Shown here piece by piece: positions 45,640 to 57,460 of a DNA stretch of 64,000 nucleotides. The number at the start of each line of letters is the position of its first letter. Position 1 is the stretch's first letter. The DNA is from Stomoxys calcitrans (lineage: Eukaryota; Arthropoda; Insecta; Diptera; Muscidae), in contig NC_081552.1 in assembly GCF_963082655.1 (NCBI RefSeq), forward strand, positions 184,124,571 to 184,188,570, in the 5' to 3' direction. The notes below the pieces were generated by a model. It worked only from the letters and a program-made list of their open reading frames with translations, did not search any database and had not been told where the DNA came from. The translations under genes were made by a program, and so were the position numbers.

Positions 45640-46620
45640 ATGAAAAGAGTTTATATATCAAAAGTCGGTCTGTCCGTCTGTCCATGTTAATTTGTGTACA
45701 AACTAAAGGTCGCAATTTTCATTCGATCGTCTTTAAATTTGGTATGGGCGTGTTTTTCGGCCTATAGACGTAGCCTATTGAAATTGGAAAAAATCAGAGA
45801 TTTGGATATAGCTTCCATACATATGTTCGTCCAATTTGCAGTAATACTGCAATAAAATGGTCATTTGTTAACCGATTCTCTCGAAATTTGGCAGGAGGAA
45901 TTTTCTTATGAATTCCGACATTGCAGGTGAATTTCATTAAAATTGGTTCAGATTTGGATATAGCTCCCACATATATGTTCGTTCGATTTGCAGTAATAAT
46001 GCAATAAAATGGTCATTTGTTACCCGATTCTCTCGAAATTTGGCAGGAAGGATTTTCTTATAAGTCTCGACACTAGTGGTGAATTTCATGGAAATCCGTT
46101 CAGATTTAGATATAGCTCTCATATATATATCGTCTGATTAATTTTCCTCCTAGATCCACTTCAAGCGCATTTGTTGACCAATCTTCCCAAAATTTTGTAC
46201 AACGCTCGACGGCTTCCACAATGTCTATAAAGTTTGCTCGAAATCGGTTCAGATTTAGACACAGCTTCCATATATATATTCTCGCCAGATTTTCAGTAAT
46301 ATTACAATCAAATGGTCATTTTCTAGTCGATTCTCTCTTGCTTCTCTTCATTATAGATGAATTTTATAGAAATCAGTTCAGATTTAGATATAGCTGTATA
46401 TCGCTCGAAATCGGTTCAGAATTAGATATAGCTCCCAAATATATGTTCGTCAGATTTTGGGTAATTTGCAATAATGCCGAGGTCTATCAAAGTTGGTTCA
46501 GAATTGGAAGTACAACTCAGTTTGAAGATGTTTTTTCGAGAGAAAAATTTGTATACCCAATTATATTGAAATATTGATCTGCTACGCTATACGGTATATT
46601 TCTGTGATCTTCTTGATATT
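45640..46620 (-). repeat. DINE-like unit, type D
   Basis: Internal units 149-152 bp apart with 'cagatttagatatagct', 'atatatgttcgtc', 'aatggtcatttgtta' and 'gattctctcgaaatttggca'. A short (GTCY)n block ('tctgtccgtctgtccatg') at the left gives minus orientation. End motifs are poorly kept. Confidence 0.62.
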
Positions 46621-47535
46621 CTAAATTTACTACTTATGTGATTTGTCTTTTGAAATCACTATGGCTTTACATCGAATGTAACTACACACTTTACATAGAT
46701 ACTTCAGCGGCAAAAATTTTCAAAATTTTTTTTTTATTGCCACTTTATAGATCTCTGCCATAGAAATTTTTTCACAGATTAAGAGCATAAATATTTGCTT
46801 GCTAGTTTCACATAAATTTACATCCCCCCATTGCAGTGTTCAATGCACAAACCACACATTAAACTACACCCCCACATGATAGAGAGCGCTAAACAAATAA
46901 CGAAGGTAATGAATGACGACATATTTCGCATTATTTCACCCACACACCTGCACTTAAAAACGGCAGCACGTGCATGTGTTTCAACATCTTACCGCAAGCC
47001 ATCATATTTTCCCGTGTCTGCATATAGCCCGGTGGGATAGTGTCAATGAACAACACAAAATGTCGGCTACCCGCTGTTTGCGCCATTGTTTAATGCTGTC
47101 GCTAACAAATTTGTGGTAAATGCATGTTTTGTCATCTCAGTTGAGTTGCCCGGGGAGTTGAAGTTGTCATTTGCTCCCAGCTGCCCCTTATACCATTACG
47201 GTTGGTTGCAATTCGGTGTATTTGTTAATGTCAGCTGTTTGTTTGTTTATTTACCCTGCTTTGAGTTTTGCTTTCTGTCACATTGAACATTGAACCTGCA
47301 TCGTGTAGTTGTGGTTATCGTTAAAATGGCAAACATTACCATACTCAATAAGGTGGAATGTTATCAATAGTAAAGCCTGGTAAATATTGGTGCAACATTT
47401 ATGTAGTGTGCATAACGGCACATCCTGACGCGTCCATCGTTGTAAGTATAATTTTGTTAACCTGTGCAAATAACAACTTCGAAATGTGATAAGTTGCTAG
47501 CTGCAAATTCTTATATCTTCTGTTATATAAAAACC
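46621..47535. other. Island without classified repeats
   Basis: No supported gene. Frames at 46831-47040, 47086-47286 and 47469-47278 match nothing I know and lack good splice context. Candidate unique DNA. Confidence 0.35.
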
Positions 47536-47705
47536 AGTAAGGAAAGCCATAAGTCGGGCGGTGCCAACTTTATAATACCCAGACCTAGCCTATAAGTACA
47601 AAGTGGGAGCTTTATCAAATTCTTAACCAATTTTGATGGACCTCTGCGGATGTTATCAGATGAGTTATTAAACAATCCGTATCAAATTTCGAGGAAGGCA
47701 AATAA

Positions 47706-47930
47706 AGGGTGATTTTTTTGAGGTTAGGATTTTCATGCATTAGTATTTGACAGATCACGTGGGATTTCAGACATGGTGTCAAAGAGAAAGATGCTCAGTA
47801 TGCTTTGACATTTCATCATGAATAGACTTACTAACGAGCAACGCTTGCAAATCATTGAATTTTATTACCAAAATCAGTGTTCGGTTCGAAATGTAGTTAT
47901 TACAGTTATTATCAAACTGTAATAACTACG
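47706..47930 (+). mobile_element. 5' end of a Tc1/mariner-superfamily-like transposon
   Basis: 'agggtgatttttttgaggtt' followed by an ATG at 47818 opening MNRLTNEQRLQIIEFYYQNQ and CSVRNV. This is the helix-turn-helix start of a transposase family common in insects. The frame stops after ~26 codons. The copy ends in a perfect 15-bp inverted repeat at 47893-47929. Superfamily assignment is from memory of similar proteins. Confidence 0.55.
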
Positions 47931-48288
47931 GTTGACAAAAGACAACATAATTGCAAATTTCCCAATAGCTAACGAACATATATACGGGAGCTACATGTAA
48001 ATCTGAACCGATTTTTAACAAACTTCTTAGATATTACGGTAGGCATCGAGAAAAGCGTTGTGCGCAATTTTTTGGAAGCTTGGTCAATAAATGCTCTTGC
48101 AGTGCCGCTAGGAGTGAAAATCGGGCGATATGTATATATGAGAGCTATACCTAAATCTGAACCGATTTTTATGAAATTCACCAATAGTGTCGATAGTCAT
48201 AGGAAAATATTTCCTGCCGAATTTCTAGAGAATCGGTTAACAAATGAGCACTTTATTGCAATATTTCTCAAAATCGTACGAACATATA

Positions 48289-49234
48289 TTGGGTTGCCCA
48301 AAAAGTAATTGTCGGTAATATAGTCGGCGTTGACAAAATTTTTCAACGGCTTGTGACTCTGTAATTGCATTCTTTCTTCTGTCAGTTATCAGCTGTAACT
48401 TTTAACTTGCTTTAGAAAAAAAGTGCGCGAAATTTTGTTTACATTTGTTTGTTTGGCGTCAATTTTAATATGGGTACCACATGTATTGAAAGAAATTCAT
48501 TTAACAAACCGAATTAACGCTTGTGATATGCACCTTAAACGCAATGACTTCGATCCGTTTTTAAAACGAATCATAACTGGAGATGAAAAATGGATTGTTT
48601 ACAACAACGTTAGTCGAAAACGATCATGGTCCAAGCATGGTGAACCAACTCAAACCACTTCAAAGGCTGATATCCACCAAAAGAAGGTTATGCTGTCTGT
48701 TTGGTTGGATTGGAAGGGTGTGGTATATTTTGAGCTGCTTCCAAGGAACCAAACGATTTATTCGGATGTTTACTGTCAACAATTGGACAAATTGAATACA
48801 GCCATCAAGGAGAAGCGACCAGAATTGGTCAATCGTAAAGGTGTCATATTCCACCAGGATAACGCTAGACCGCACACATCTTTGGTCACTCGCCAAAAAC
48901 TGAGTGAGCTTGGCTGGGAACTTTTGATGCATCCACCATATAGCCCTGACCTTGCAGCATCAGACTACCATTTATTTCGATCTTTGCAGAACTCCTTAAA
49001 TGGTAAAACTTTCGGCAATGATGAGGCTATAAAATCGCACTTGGTACGGTTTTTTGCAGATAAAGGCCAGAAGTTCTACAATATGAGCGTGGAATACTAA
49101 ATTTGCCAGGAAGATGGCAAAAGGTTATCGAACAAAATGGAAATTATATATTTGATTAAAGTTCATTCTAAGTTTTATTAAAAATGCATTTACTTTCTTT
49201 TAAAAAATCCGCAATTACATTTTAGGCAACCCAA
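48289..49234 (+). mobile_element. mariner element, N-terminally deleted, 225-codon transposase frame
   Basis: 946 bp with terminal inverted repeats TTGGGTTGCCCAAAA and its complement, and TA duplications (48287-48288, 49235-49236). The frame 48423-49100 encodes the catalytic part of a mariner transposase with all three acids: first in ITGDEKWIV, second in FHQDNARPH, third in SPDLAASDYHLF. The last two have exactly 34 residues between them (DD34D). About 120 N-terminal residues, including the DNA-binding domain, are missing, and 5' UTR-like sequence is joined to the middle of the gene. It probably moved in trans. A degraded sister copy is at 15850-16725. Confidence 0.95.
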
Positions 49235-49939
49235 TATATGGGAGCTATATCTAAATCTGAACCGATTTAGAGAAAACTTCTCAGATACTGTGGCAGTCGT
49301 CGAGGAAAGCGTTGTGCAAAATTTTGGCAAGATTCGTCAATAAATGCGATTACTGTGACTCTAGCAGTTAAAATCTGGCGATATATATATATATATGAGC
49401 TATATCCAAATCCGAACCGATTTCCATGAAATTTACCAGTAATATCTAAAGTCAAGAGAGAATCCCTTCTGCAAAATTTTAAGAGAATCGGTTAACAAAC
49501 GACCATTTTATATCATTATTACTGCAAATCGGACGAACAAATATATGGGAGCTATATGCAAATCTGAACCGATTTTTTCTCATTTCAATAGGCTTCGTTT
49601 CTAGGCCGAAAAACATGCCTTTACCGAATTTTAAAACGATCGGGCGAAAACTACGACCTGTACTTTGTACACAAATTACCATGGACAGACACATAGCTAA
49701 TTCGAATCAGAAAGTGCTCCTGAGTCGATCGGTATACTTATCAATGAATCTATCTCTCTTCCTTCTGGGTGTTACAAAAAAATGCACTACGTTATAATAC
49801 CCACTACCACAGCAGTGGTGTAAGGTATAATGAGAGTGTTGCGCTTTGCTTGTTTGTTTGTATGTTACCTATCGAAAACGGCTGAAACTATTTCAAGAAA
49901 TTTTTAGAGAATGTAGAGTTTGGCAAAAATCGAGTACTT

Positions 49940-50890
49940 CTTTGTATACCCTCCACCATAGGATGGGGGTATGCTAATTTCGTCATTCTGTTTGTACTAC
50001 CTCAAAATATGCGTCTTAGACCCCCATAGACATTTCAAGTCGATCTAGCCATGTCCGTCCGTCTGTCAGTCAAAAGCACGCTAACTTTCGAAAGAGCAAG
50101 CTAGGCACATGTAATTTTGCACAAATACTTTTTATTAGTGTAGGTCGGTTGGGTTTGTAAATGGGCCAAATCGGTCCATGTTTTGATATAGCTGCCATAT
50201 AAACCGATCTTGAGCCTTGATTTCTTGAGCCTCTAGTGGGCGCAATTCTCGTCCGATTTGACAAAAAATTTGCACGCGGTGGTTTGGTATCGCTTTCAAT
50301 AACTGTGCTGAATATGGTTTAAGTCGGTACATAACCTGATATAGCTGACATATAAACCGATCTGGGATCTTGACTTCTTGAGCCACTAGAGGGCGCAATT
50401 CTCATCCGATTTGGCTGAAATTTCGCATGAGATATTTTGTTATGACTTCCAATAACTGTGCTTAGTATGGCGCAAATCGGTACATAACCTGATATAGCTG
50501 ACATATAAACTGATCTGGGATCTTGACTTCTTGAGCCACTAGAGTAGAATTCTAATCGGATATGCCAGAAATTTTATACAACCGGTTCTCTTATGACCTT
50601 CAACATTTCAACATGTGTGTCCAATATGGTCAGAATCGATCTACAGCTTGATACAGCTCCCATATAAACCGATTTACCGATTTTGCTTCTTGAGCCCCTA
50701 TAAGGCGCAATTCTTATCCGAATGAATTGAAATATTACACAATGACTTCTACAATTCATTTATGGTCCGAATAGGACTATAACTTCATTTGCCTAAAAAG
50801 AGATACCGCGCAAAGAACTCGGCTAATGCTTTCCATGCTGGAGTATATAAGATTCGGCCCGGCCGAACTTAGCACGCTTTTACCTGTTTA
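49940..50890 (-). repeat. DINE-like unit, type A, complete
   Basis: Tail at the left ('ccctccaccataggatgggg', 'atgtccgtccgtctgtcag'), four repeats ('catataaaccgatct', 'cttgacttcttgagccacta'), 5' motif at the right with palindrome TTCGGCCCGGCCGAA at 50853-50867. Confidence 0.78.
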
Positions 50891-51240
50891 AAATCTGGAG
50901 TGGATGGATGGAGAGATGGGTGCACTGCTTTAAGCGAAATTTTGTGCGGTTATCAAAAAACATAAAAACTGGTATTGTAAATGAGAGGTCGATTTACCTG
51001 GGGGAGCGCCCCACCAACAAAACCCTACAATCGGTGGTTGCCCGAATGGGGCAATATAGATATCACACGAAAGGTATTTAAGAATAAAGTTCGAAATTGG
51101 CACAGCAATTTATCCTCAAATGTCAGGGGGTCGCCGCATGCCCAAAAATCACCCCCATAGAGACAGATGGGAGCAATATTGGACTTAAATGAAAGTTGGT
51201 TAAAGGTACAACCAAATATGATATCTAAATTAGACACCAA
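50891..51240. other. Possible type C repeat fragment
   Basis: 'gcgaaattttgtgcggtt' resembles the closing part of type C units in reverse. Otherwise nothing recognised. Confidence 0.3.
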
Positions 51241-52105
51241 ATCTCAGAACTGCTATACTACTGTAGCTATATCAGGTACTTGGTTTGGATGTTGGAGACC
51301 ATTGTGGAAAATGTCTTCCGAATCGGATAAGAATTACGCCCTATAGGGGCTCATGAATAAAATCGAGAGATCGGTTCATATGGGAGCTATAACAGGTTAT
51401 GGACGAGGAGGGCTTAAGAAGGCCAACGGGAAATCGATCCATAGGGAAAGTATACCTGGTCTTAGATCGATTGACGCCATACTTGGTACGTATGGTGAAA
51501 ATCATAGAACAAGTTATTGTGCAAAAATGTCGGCCAAACCGGATTAGAGTTGCGCTCTCTAGAGGATCAAGAAGTACAATATAATTGGGAGATCGGTTTA
51601 TACAAGGACTATATCAGGTTTGAACCGATTCAAACCATATTCATTTTGAATGTTAGAGACCATAGTAGAAGCTATTTTGAAAATTTTATCCAAATCGGAT
51701 AAGCATTGCGCCCTTTAGAGCTTCAAGAACTATAATCGAGATAGCGGCTTCTTTGGGAGCTATATCAAAACATGGACCGACCGACATGACATGACCGACC
51801 TACACTAATAGGAAGTATAGTAAGCGCCTAGCTTTACCTCTTCAAAAATTAGCCTGCTTTCGACAGACATTCGTCCGTCTGGTCGACTGGCTAAATCGAC
51901 TTTAAATGTCATGATGTTCAAGAATATCCTTTCTATATTTTATGGGGACTTAAATCAATATTTCGAAAATTAGCATGATTTCGACAGACGGACGGGCATG
52001 GCAATAAAAAAATATATACTTTATGGGGACTTAATCAATATTTCGATGTGCTACAAATGGAATGACGAAGTTATTATACCCCCATCCTATGGTGGAGGGT
52101 ACAAA
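51240..52105 (+). repeat. DINE-like unit, type A, 5' end missing, tail duplicated
   Basis: Three type A repeats, then two successive tails: 'ctggtcgactggctaaatcg' with 'ttttatggggacttaaatca', then 'gacggacgggcatggcaata' with 'atactttatggggacttaat'. It closes with 'ccatcctatggtggagggta'. The partial tail duplication (~51840-52050) is unusual. Confidence 0.66.
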
Positions 52106-52229
52106 AGAGAAGAAAACAAAAGAAAGGAAAAAGAAATTTCGGGACTAACATACGAAATTTAATTTCACATATGCGGCCAAGTTTAAGAACAACCGCCCAA
52201 CCCAAAATACCCCCGAAATGTACACCAAA

Positions 52230-52610
52230 CGGGATATGATTTAGTTCGGCCGGGCCGAACCTTGGGTACCCACCACCATGGATATTGTTAAAAAAAATTA
52301 TACAAAATAAATTCAGTTGAAGGGCATGATTTTATTCTACATACCAAACTTCTGTCAAACCAGCAAAAATTAAAACTTCTAGGAATCGAACAAGGATGCT
52401 CGAGAGACCGGTTAACATGGGAGCTATATCAGGTTATAGACCGATTTGGACCGTACTTGGTACAGTTGTTGGAAGTCATAACAGAATACTACAGGGATTA
52501 CAGTTAAATCGGACAAAAATTTCGGCTTGTAAGGGCTCAAGAAGCAAAATCGGGAGATCGGTTTATATGGGAGCTATATCTTAATCTCAACCAATATGGG
52601 CTCGGAGGCA
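52230..52610 (+). repeat. DINE-like 5' half, type A
   Basis: 5' motif with the perfect palindrome TTCGGCCGGGCCGAA at 52245-52259, then 'cccaccaccatggatattg' and two repeats exactly 150 bp apart ('gagctatatc' at 52421 and 52571). Truncated at ~52610 by a LINE fragment. Confidence 0.72.
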
Positions 52611-52611
52611 T

Positions 52612-52760
52612 AGGCTACCCCAAACCACTAAGAATTCCTGGATTTATATTACTTAAGGGTACAACGAATGGAAAACACTGAGCATGTATTCTTGCAACGT
52701 CTAAATCTTTTTCTTCTTCTGTCTCTAAGCACTGAAAAATCAGTAGTAGCCATCCTTGGG
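52612..52760 (+). mobile_element. LINE endonuclease fragment
   Basis: Resembles 7255-7390 ('tttttcttcttctgtctctaa' region, 'gcatgtattcttgcaacg'). Frame broken. Confidence 0.42.
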
Positions 52761-52835
52761 ATTGATAAATTCCAAGGCTGGAAACCACTCCGCTCTCGCT
52801 GCGCTGCGGGTTCCTTCTCCGAATCCTTGCTCTAG

Positions 52836-53152
52836 ACATTGCAAATTTGCCTATGAACATTCCATTGAGGAACAGGGGCAAACTTCTCATATATCGCTGA
52901 GTCTTGTCCGATTCAAGTTTAAGCTCAATGATAAGGGGCCTCCTTTTTATAGCCGAGTCCGTACAGCATGCCCCAGAGCGACACCTCTTTGGGGAGAAGT
53001 TGAGAAGTTTTTACATGGCATAGTACCTCACAAATGCCGCCAACATTAGGAGGGCATAACCACCGCTGAAAATTTATTTTCTGAGGTTCTCGCCAGGATT
53101 CGAACCCAGGCGTTCAGCGGCACAGGCGGACATGCTAACCTCTGCTCTACGT
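52836..53152 (-). mobile_element. tRNA-derived SINE, full length
   Basis: Main SINE family, reversed. B box GGTTCGAATCC reads across 53107-53097 on the minus strand, an exact match. Body phrases are all present ('ccgctgaaaatttattttct', 'ggcctcctttttatagccga'). Confidence 0.86.
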
Positions 53153-53399
53153 TGGGCAATGTGGTAGGAAAAATTGTTGCGACCACTGCTGTGAGGCTAA
53201 GGGACCTTTATCTTTGGCCATGTGGCGGCTACGGACAATGTTTTATTCTTAATACAATGCCCGATGTTCCAGGCAAAATGAACTACATATTGCTAGAGCC
53301 GCTCTTTGATAAAACGTAATGTACCACTATTCCCGATAGAACAAATTGGGACTGCGATAACCATGATAATAGAAGTTACATAGTCCTTTACTAGAAGAC

Positions 53400-53715
53400 C
53401 AGGTGAGCTTTGTGGTGTACTCTTAGAATTATGACTAGTCATATCTAAAAGATTCCCGACTACTGTAGTGAATATCAAGCGACTATATTTGGAATTAAAG
53501 AAGTGGTAGAATGGCTAGAATATGATGGCATAACGACAATTGGCATAAATATCTCCTCAGACAGCCAGTCAACCATCAAATCTCTGGAGAACATATTTCT
53601 GAATTCAAAAACCGTCCACGACTGTCGCAGATTTCTCAACGAGATGGCTGAACAGTTCAAAACTCACCAGTTCTGGGTGCCGGGCCGCAAAGATATCCCA
53701 GGACATTGTGTATCG
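53400..53715 (+). mobile_element. LINE RNase H fragment
   Basis: RFPDYCSEYQATIFGIKEVV, then ISSDSQSTIKSL (third acidic block), then QFWVPGRKDIPG. The usual QAE glutamate reads as Thr and the PGH histidine as Arg, so it cannot be active. It breaks into a DINE-like tail at 53715. Confidence 0.66.
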
Positions 53716-53800
53716 TATAAAGTGTATATATTTTTGATCGTCGTAAAAATCTAAGACGATCTAGCCATGTCCGTCCATCTGTCTGTTGAAATCACGTTAC
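53716..53800 (-). repeat. DINE-like tail fragment
   Basis: 'aaagtgtatatatttttga' with 'agccatgtccgtccatctgt', minus orientation. It joins the next plus-strand unit directly. Confidence 0.55.
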
Positions 53801-53804
53801 AGTC

Positions 53805-54990
53805 TTTAACAAGTAAAATGGCGTTAAGTTCGGCCGTGCCGAATTTTGGATACCCACCACCTCGGGTATATATGTAAACCGCCTTTCATCAAAATTCGGT
53901 GAAAAATTCATAACTTATGTCCCATATCAGTTATAACAAAATATGTTCCGATTTGGAACAAATACTAATAACTACAGTATATATATCTAAAAATAATCCG
54001 ATCTGAACCATATACGACATGGATGTCGAAAAGCCTAACATAAGACTTTGTCAAATTTCAGTGATATCGGATTATAAATGCGAATTTTATGGGGCCAAGA
54101 CTTTAAATCAAGATAACGGTCTACATGGCAGCTATATCCAAATCTGGACCGATTTGGGCCAAGTTGCATAAAAATGTCGAAGAGCCTAACTTAAAGCACT
54201 GTCCCAAATTTCGAAAATCGAACAATAAATGCCTCTTTTATGGGCCCAAAACCTTAAATCGAGAGATCGGTCTATATGGCAGCTATATTCAAATCTAGAC
54301 CGGTCTGGGCAAAATTGAAGAAGGACGTCGAAGAGCCTAACTAAACTCATTGTCTCAAATTTCAGCGGCATTAGACAATAAATGCGTCTTTTATGGCCCC
54401 AAAACCTAAAACCTAGATATCGGTCTATATGGCAGCTGTGAGATATTGCAAAAGTATGTCTAGGGGCTTAATTAAACTCACTGTCCCGAATTTCGGCGAC
54501 ATCGGACAATAAATAAGCATTTTATGGGCCCAAAACCTTAAATCAGGAAATCGGTCTATATGGCAGCTATATCCAAATCTGGACCGATCTGAGCGAAATT
54601 AACGAAGGATGTCGATGAGCCTAACACAATTCACTGTCCCGAATTTCATCAAAATCGGATAATAAATGGGGCTTTTATGGGCCTAAGACCCTAAATCGGC
54701 GGATCGGTCTATATGGGGGCTATATCAAGATATAGTCCGATATAGCCCATCTTCGAAATTAACCTGCTTATGGACAAAAAAAGAATCTGTGCAAAATTTC
54801 AGCTCAATATCTCTATTTTTAAAGACTGTAGCGTGATTTCAACAAACAGACGGACGCACATGTCTAGATCGTCTTAGATTTTTACGCTGATCAGGAATAT
54901 ATATACTTTATAGGGTCAGAAATGGATATTTCGATGTGTTGCAAACGGAATGACAAAATGAATATACCCCCATCCTTCGGTGGTGGGTAT
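53805..54990 (+). repeat. DINE-like unit, type B, complete
   Basis: 5' motif 'gcgttaagttcggccgtgcc', about five type B repeats, tail with 'acaaacagacggacgcacat' and 'catccttcggtggtgggta'. Confidence 0.78.
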
Positions 54991-55975
54991 AAAAACAGAG
55001 ATATTGAGCTGAAACTTTGCACAGATTATTTTTTTTTTTTTGTCCATAAGCAGTTTAAGTTCGAAGGTGGGCTATATCGGACTATATCTTGATATAGCCC
55101 CCATATAGACCGATTTGCCGATTTAAGGTCCTAGGCTAATAAAAGCCGCATTTATTTTCCGATTTTGCTGCAATTTTCGACATTGAGTTGTGTTACTCCA
55201 CTCGATATCCTTCTTCAATTTGGCCTCGATCGATCCAGATTTGGATATAGTTGCCATAAAGACCGATCTCTCGATTTAAGCTATATTTATTGTCCGATTT
55301 CGGCGAAATTTGAGACAGTTAGTTGTGTTAGGCTTTTCGACAGCCTTCTGCAATTTGACCCAGATCGGTCCAGATATGTATATAGCTGCCATATAGACCA
55401 ATGTCTCGATTTAAGGTTTGGGCCCATAAAAGGCGCATTTATTGTCCGATGTCGCCGAAACTTGGGACGGTTATCTGTGTTAGGGCCTTCGGCACCCTTC
55501 TTCAGTATAGACTGCCAAGTAAAACGATCTCTCGATTTAAGGTCTTGGGCCCATAAAAGACGCATTTAATGTCCGATTTCGCCGAAATTTGGGACAGTAA
55601 GTTGTGTTAGGCCTCTCGCTTTGTTTTGGCAGTTTGGCCGAGATCGGTTCAGATATGGATATAGCTGCCATATAGACCGATCTCTCGATGTAAAGTATGG
55701 TCCCATAAAAGGCGCATTTATTGTCCGATTTCGCCGAAATTTGGGACAGTGACTTATATTAGGCTTCCTGACATCTGTGTCGTATATGGTTCATATCGGT
55801 CTATATTTGGACAAAGCTACCAAAAAGACCAATATTTTGTTCTAAAAAATTGAACAATGACTTGTACTTATTAGATTTTTACCGGATTATGACGAAATGT
55901 GGTTTACATATATGCACGAGGTGGTGGCAATCCAAAGCCCGGCCGAACTTTAAGCCTTTTTACTTGTTTCATCTA
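54991..55975 (-). repeat. DINE-like unit, type B, tail-to-tail with the previous
   Basis: Minus orientation, starting inside the tail ('agagatattgagctgaaac') and running through five repeats to 'agcccggccgaactttaa'. With 53805-54990 it forms a large inverted repeat around ~54990. Confidence 0.74.
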
Positions 55976-56144
55976 ACATACCCTTCTTGATTAAGCAGCA
56001 GTCATTTACACAACCAACAGACTTTTCAGTAGTAAGCCTGCTGCTCTGTAATTGCAAAACTACTGCTACAATAGCAACAAAATAAACTACTAATATTTAG
56101 CAGACGGTGTTTGCAATATTCAGCAAACATTTTTCAATGAGTGT

Positions 56145-57460
56145 AATCTAGTCATTCCGTTGGTAGCATCTCGAAATATTCTTCTAAGACGTCATATAGT
56201 ATATATATTCTTGATCGTGTCGACGTTCTGAGTCGATGCAGCCATTTCCGTCCGTCTGTCGAAATCACGATAGTAGTGGAACGCGTAAAGCTAGCCGCTT
56301 GAAATTTTGCACAGATGCTTAACATTGATGTAGGTCATTGGAGATTGCATATCGGTTCACATTCAGATATAGCTCCCATATAAACCGATCTCACGATTTG
56401 ACTTTTTGAGCTCGTGGAAGCCGCAATTAAAATCGATCTATATAATCTGATATAGCTCTCATATAAACCGATCTCCCGATTTGACTTCTTGAGACCTTAT
56501 AAGCCCCAATTTTTGCCCGATTTGGCTGAAATTTTGCATGCGGTGTTCTGTTATGAGTTCCAACAACTGTGTCAAGTACGGTCCAAACTCATAAATCTAT
56601 AAACTCCCAAAGACCTTTCATTTGAGCCCCATATTGATATGGTCGTAAATTTGTCCCCTTTGGGGGATGTTTTTGGTGAGATGCGGCCCCCCAAACACTT
56701 GGTCCCATATTTGGATATCAGATTCGTATTCTACATTCAAATACCTTTTATTTAAGCCCCATATTCCCATGGACAGTAAATAAGTCCTGTTTGGGGGGTG
56801 TTTTGGGGAAGGGGTGGACCCCCAGAAACGTGGTCCCACATTTCGATATCAGATTCGTATTCCACTTGCAAATACCTTTCATTTGAGTCTCATATTGCCA
56901 TGGTCGATAAATATGCCCGATTTAGGGGTGTTTTGGGGGTTGGGATGGTCCCCCTAACACTTGGACAATTGGATATCAGATACGTTTTCTTATCCTAAAT
57001 ACCTTTCATTTGAGTCCCATATTGTCGTGATTGGTCTAAATATATGTTTGGTAGGTTTTAGGGTGGGACAGCCCCCCTAGATATCCCATCCGAAATTTGG
57101 ATACCAAATTTTTATTTTTAGGGTACTATATGAGAGCACACAAAATTTCGCTTAAATCGCACCACCCACCTCCGAGATCAAGCGTTTCTGAAAATTAGGG
57201 TAAGGGAGAGGGTCCGCTCCTCCTTCAGATATCAAAAAATGTAGTACCCTTGTTTCACCACGGGGTCATTTTGCACCTTCTGTGAAAATTTCAAGAAAAT
57301 CGGTTCAGCTGTTTCTGAGTCTATAAGGAACACATAAACATACAAACAAACAAACACAAATTGATTTTTATATATATGAAGATAAATTTTAAGCAGAATC
57401 CATGGTGGTGGGTTCCCAAGATTCGGCCCGGCAGAAGTTAGCACTTTTTTACTTATTTTC
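56145..57460 (-). repeat. DINE-like unit, type A joined to type C
   Basis: The tail and two type A repeats (56145-56590) pass at ~56600 into four type C repeats spaced 127-131 bp ('acctttcatttgagcccca', 'ggatatcagattcgtattc'). The closing block is 'cacataaacatacaaacaaa', then the 5' motif ('gattcggcccggcagaagtt'). One unit with two kinds of internal repeat. Confidence 0.68.

Larger units (their letters stand above)
47540..49830 (+). repeat. DINE-like unit, type D, split by two DNA transposons
   Basis: Opening 'agtcgggcggtgccaacttt', type D repeats on both sides of a Tc1/mariner-like fragment (47706) and a mariner (48289-49234), closing with 'acccactaccacagcagtgg'. Plus orientation, about 1.1 kb without the insertions. 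Confidence 0.62.
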
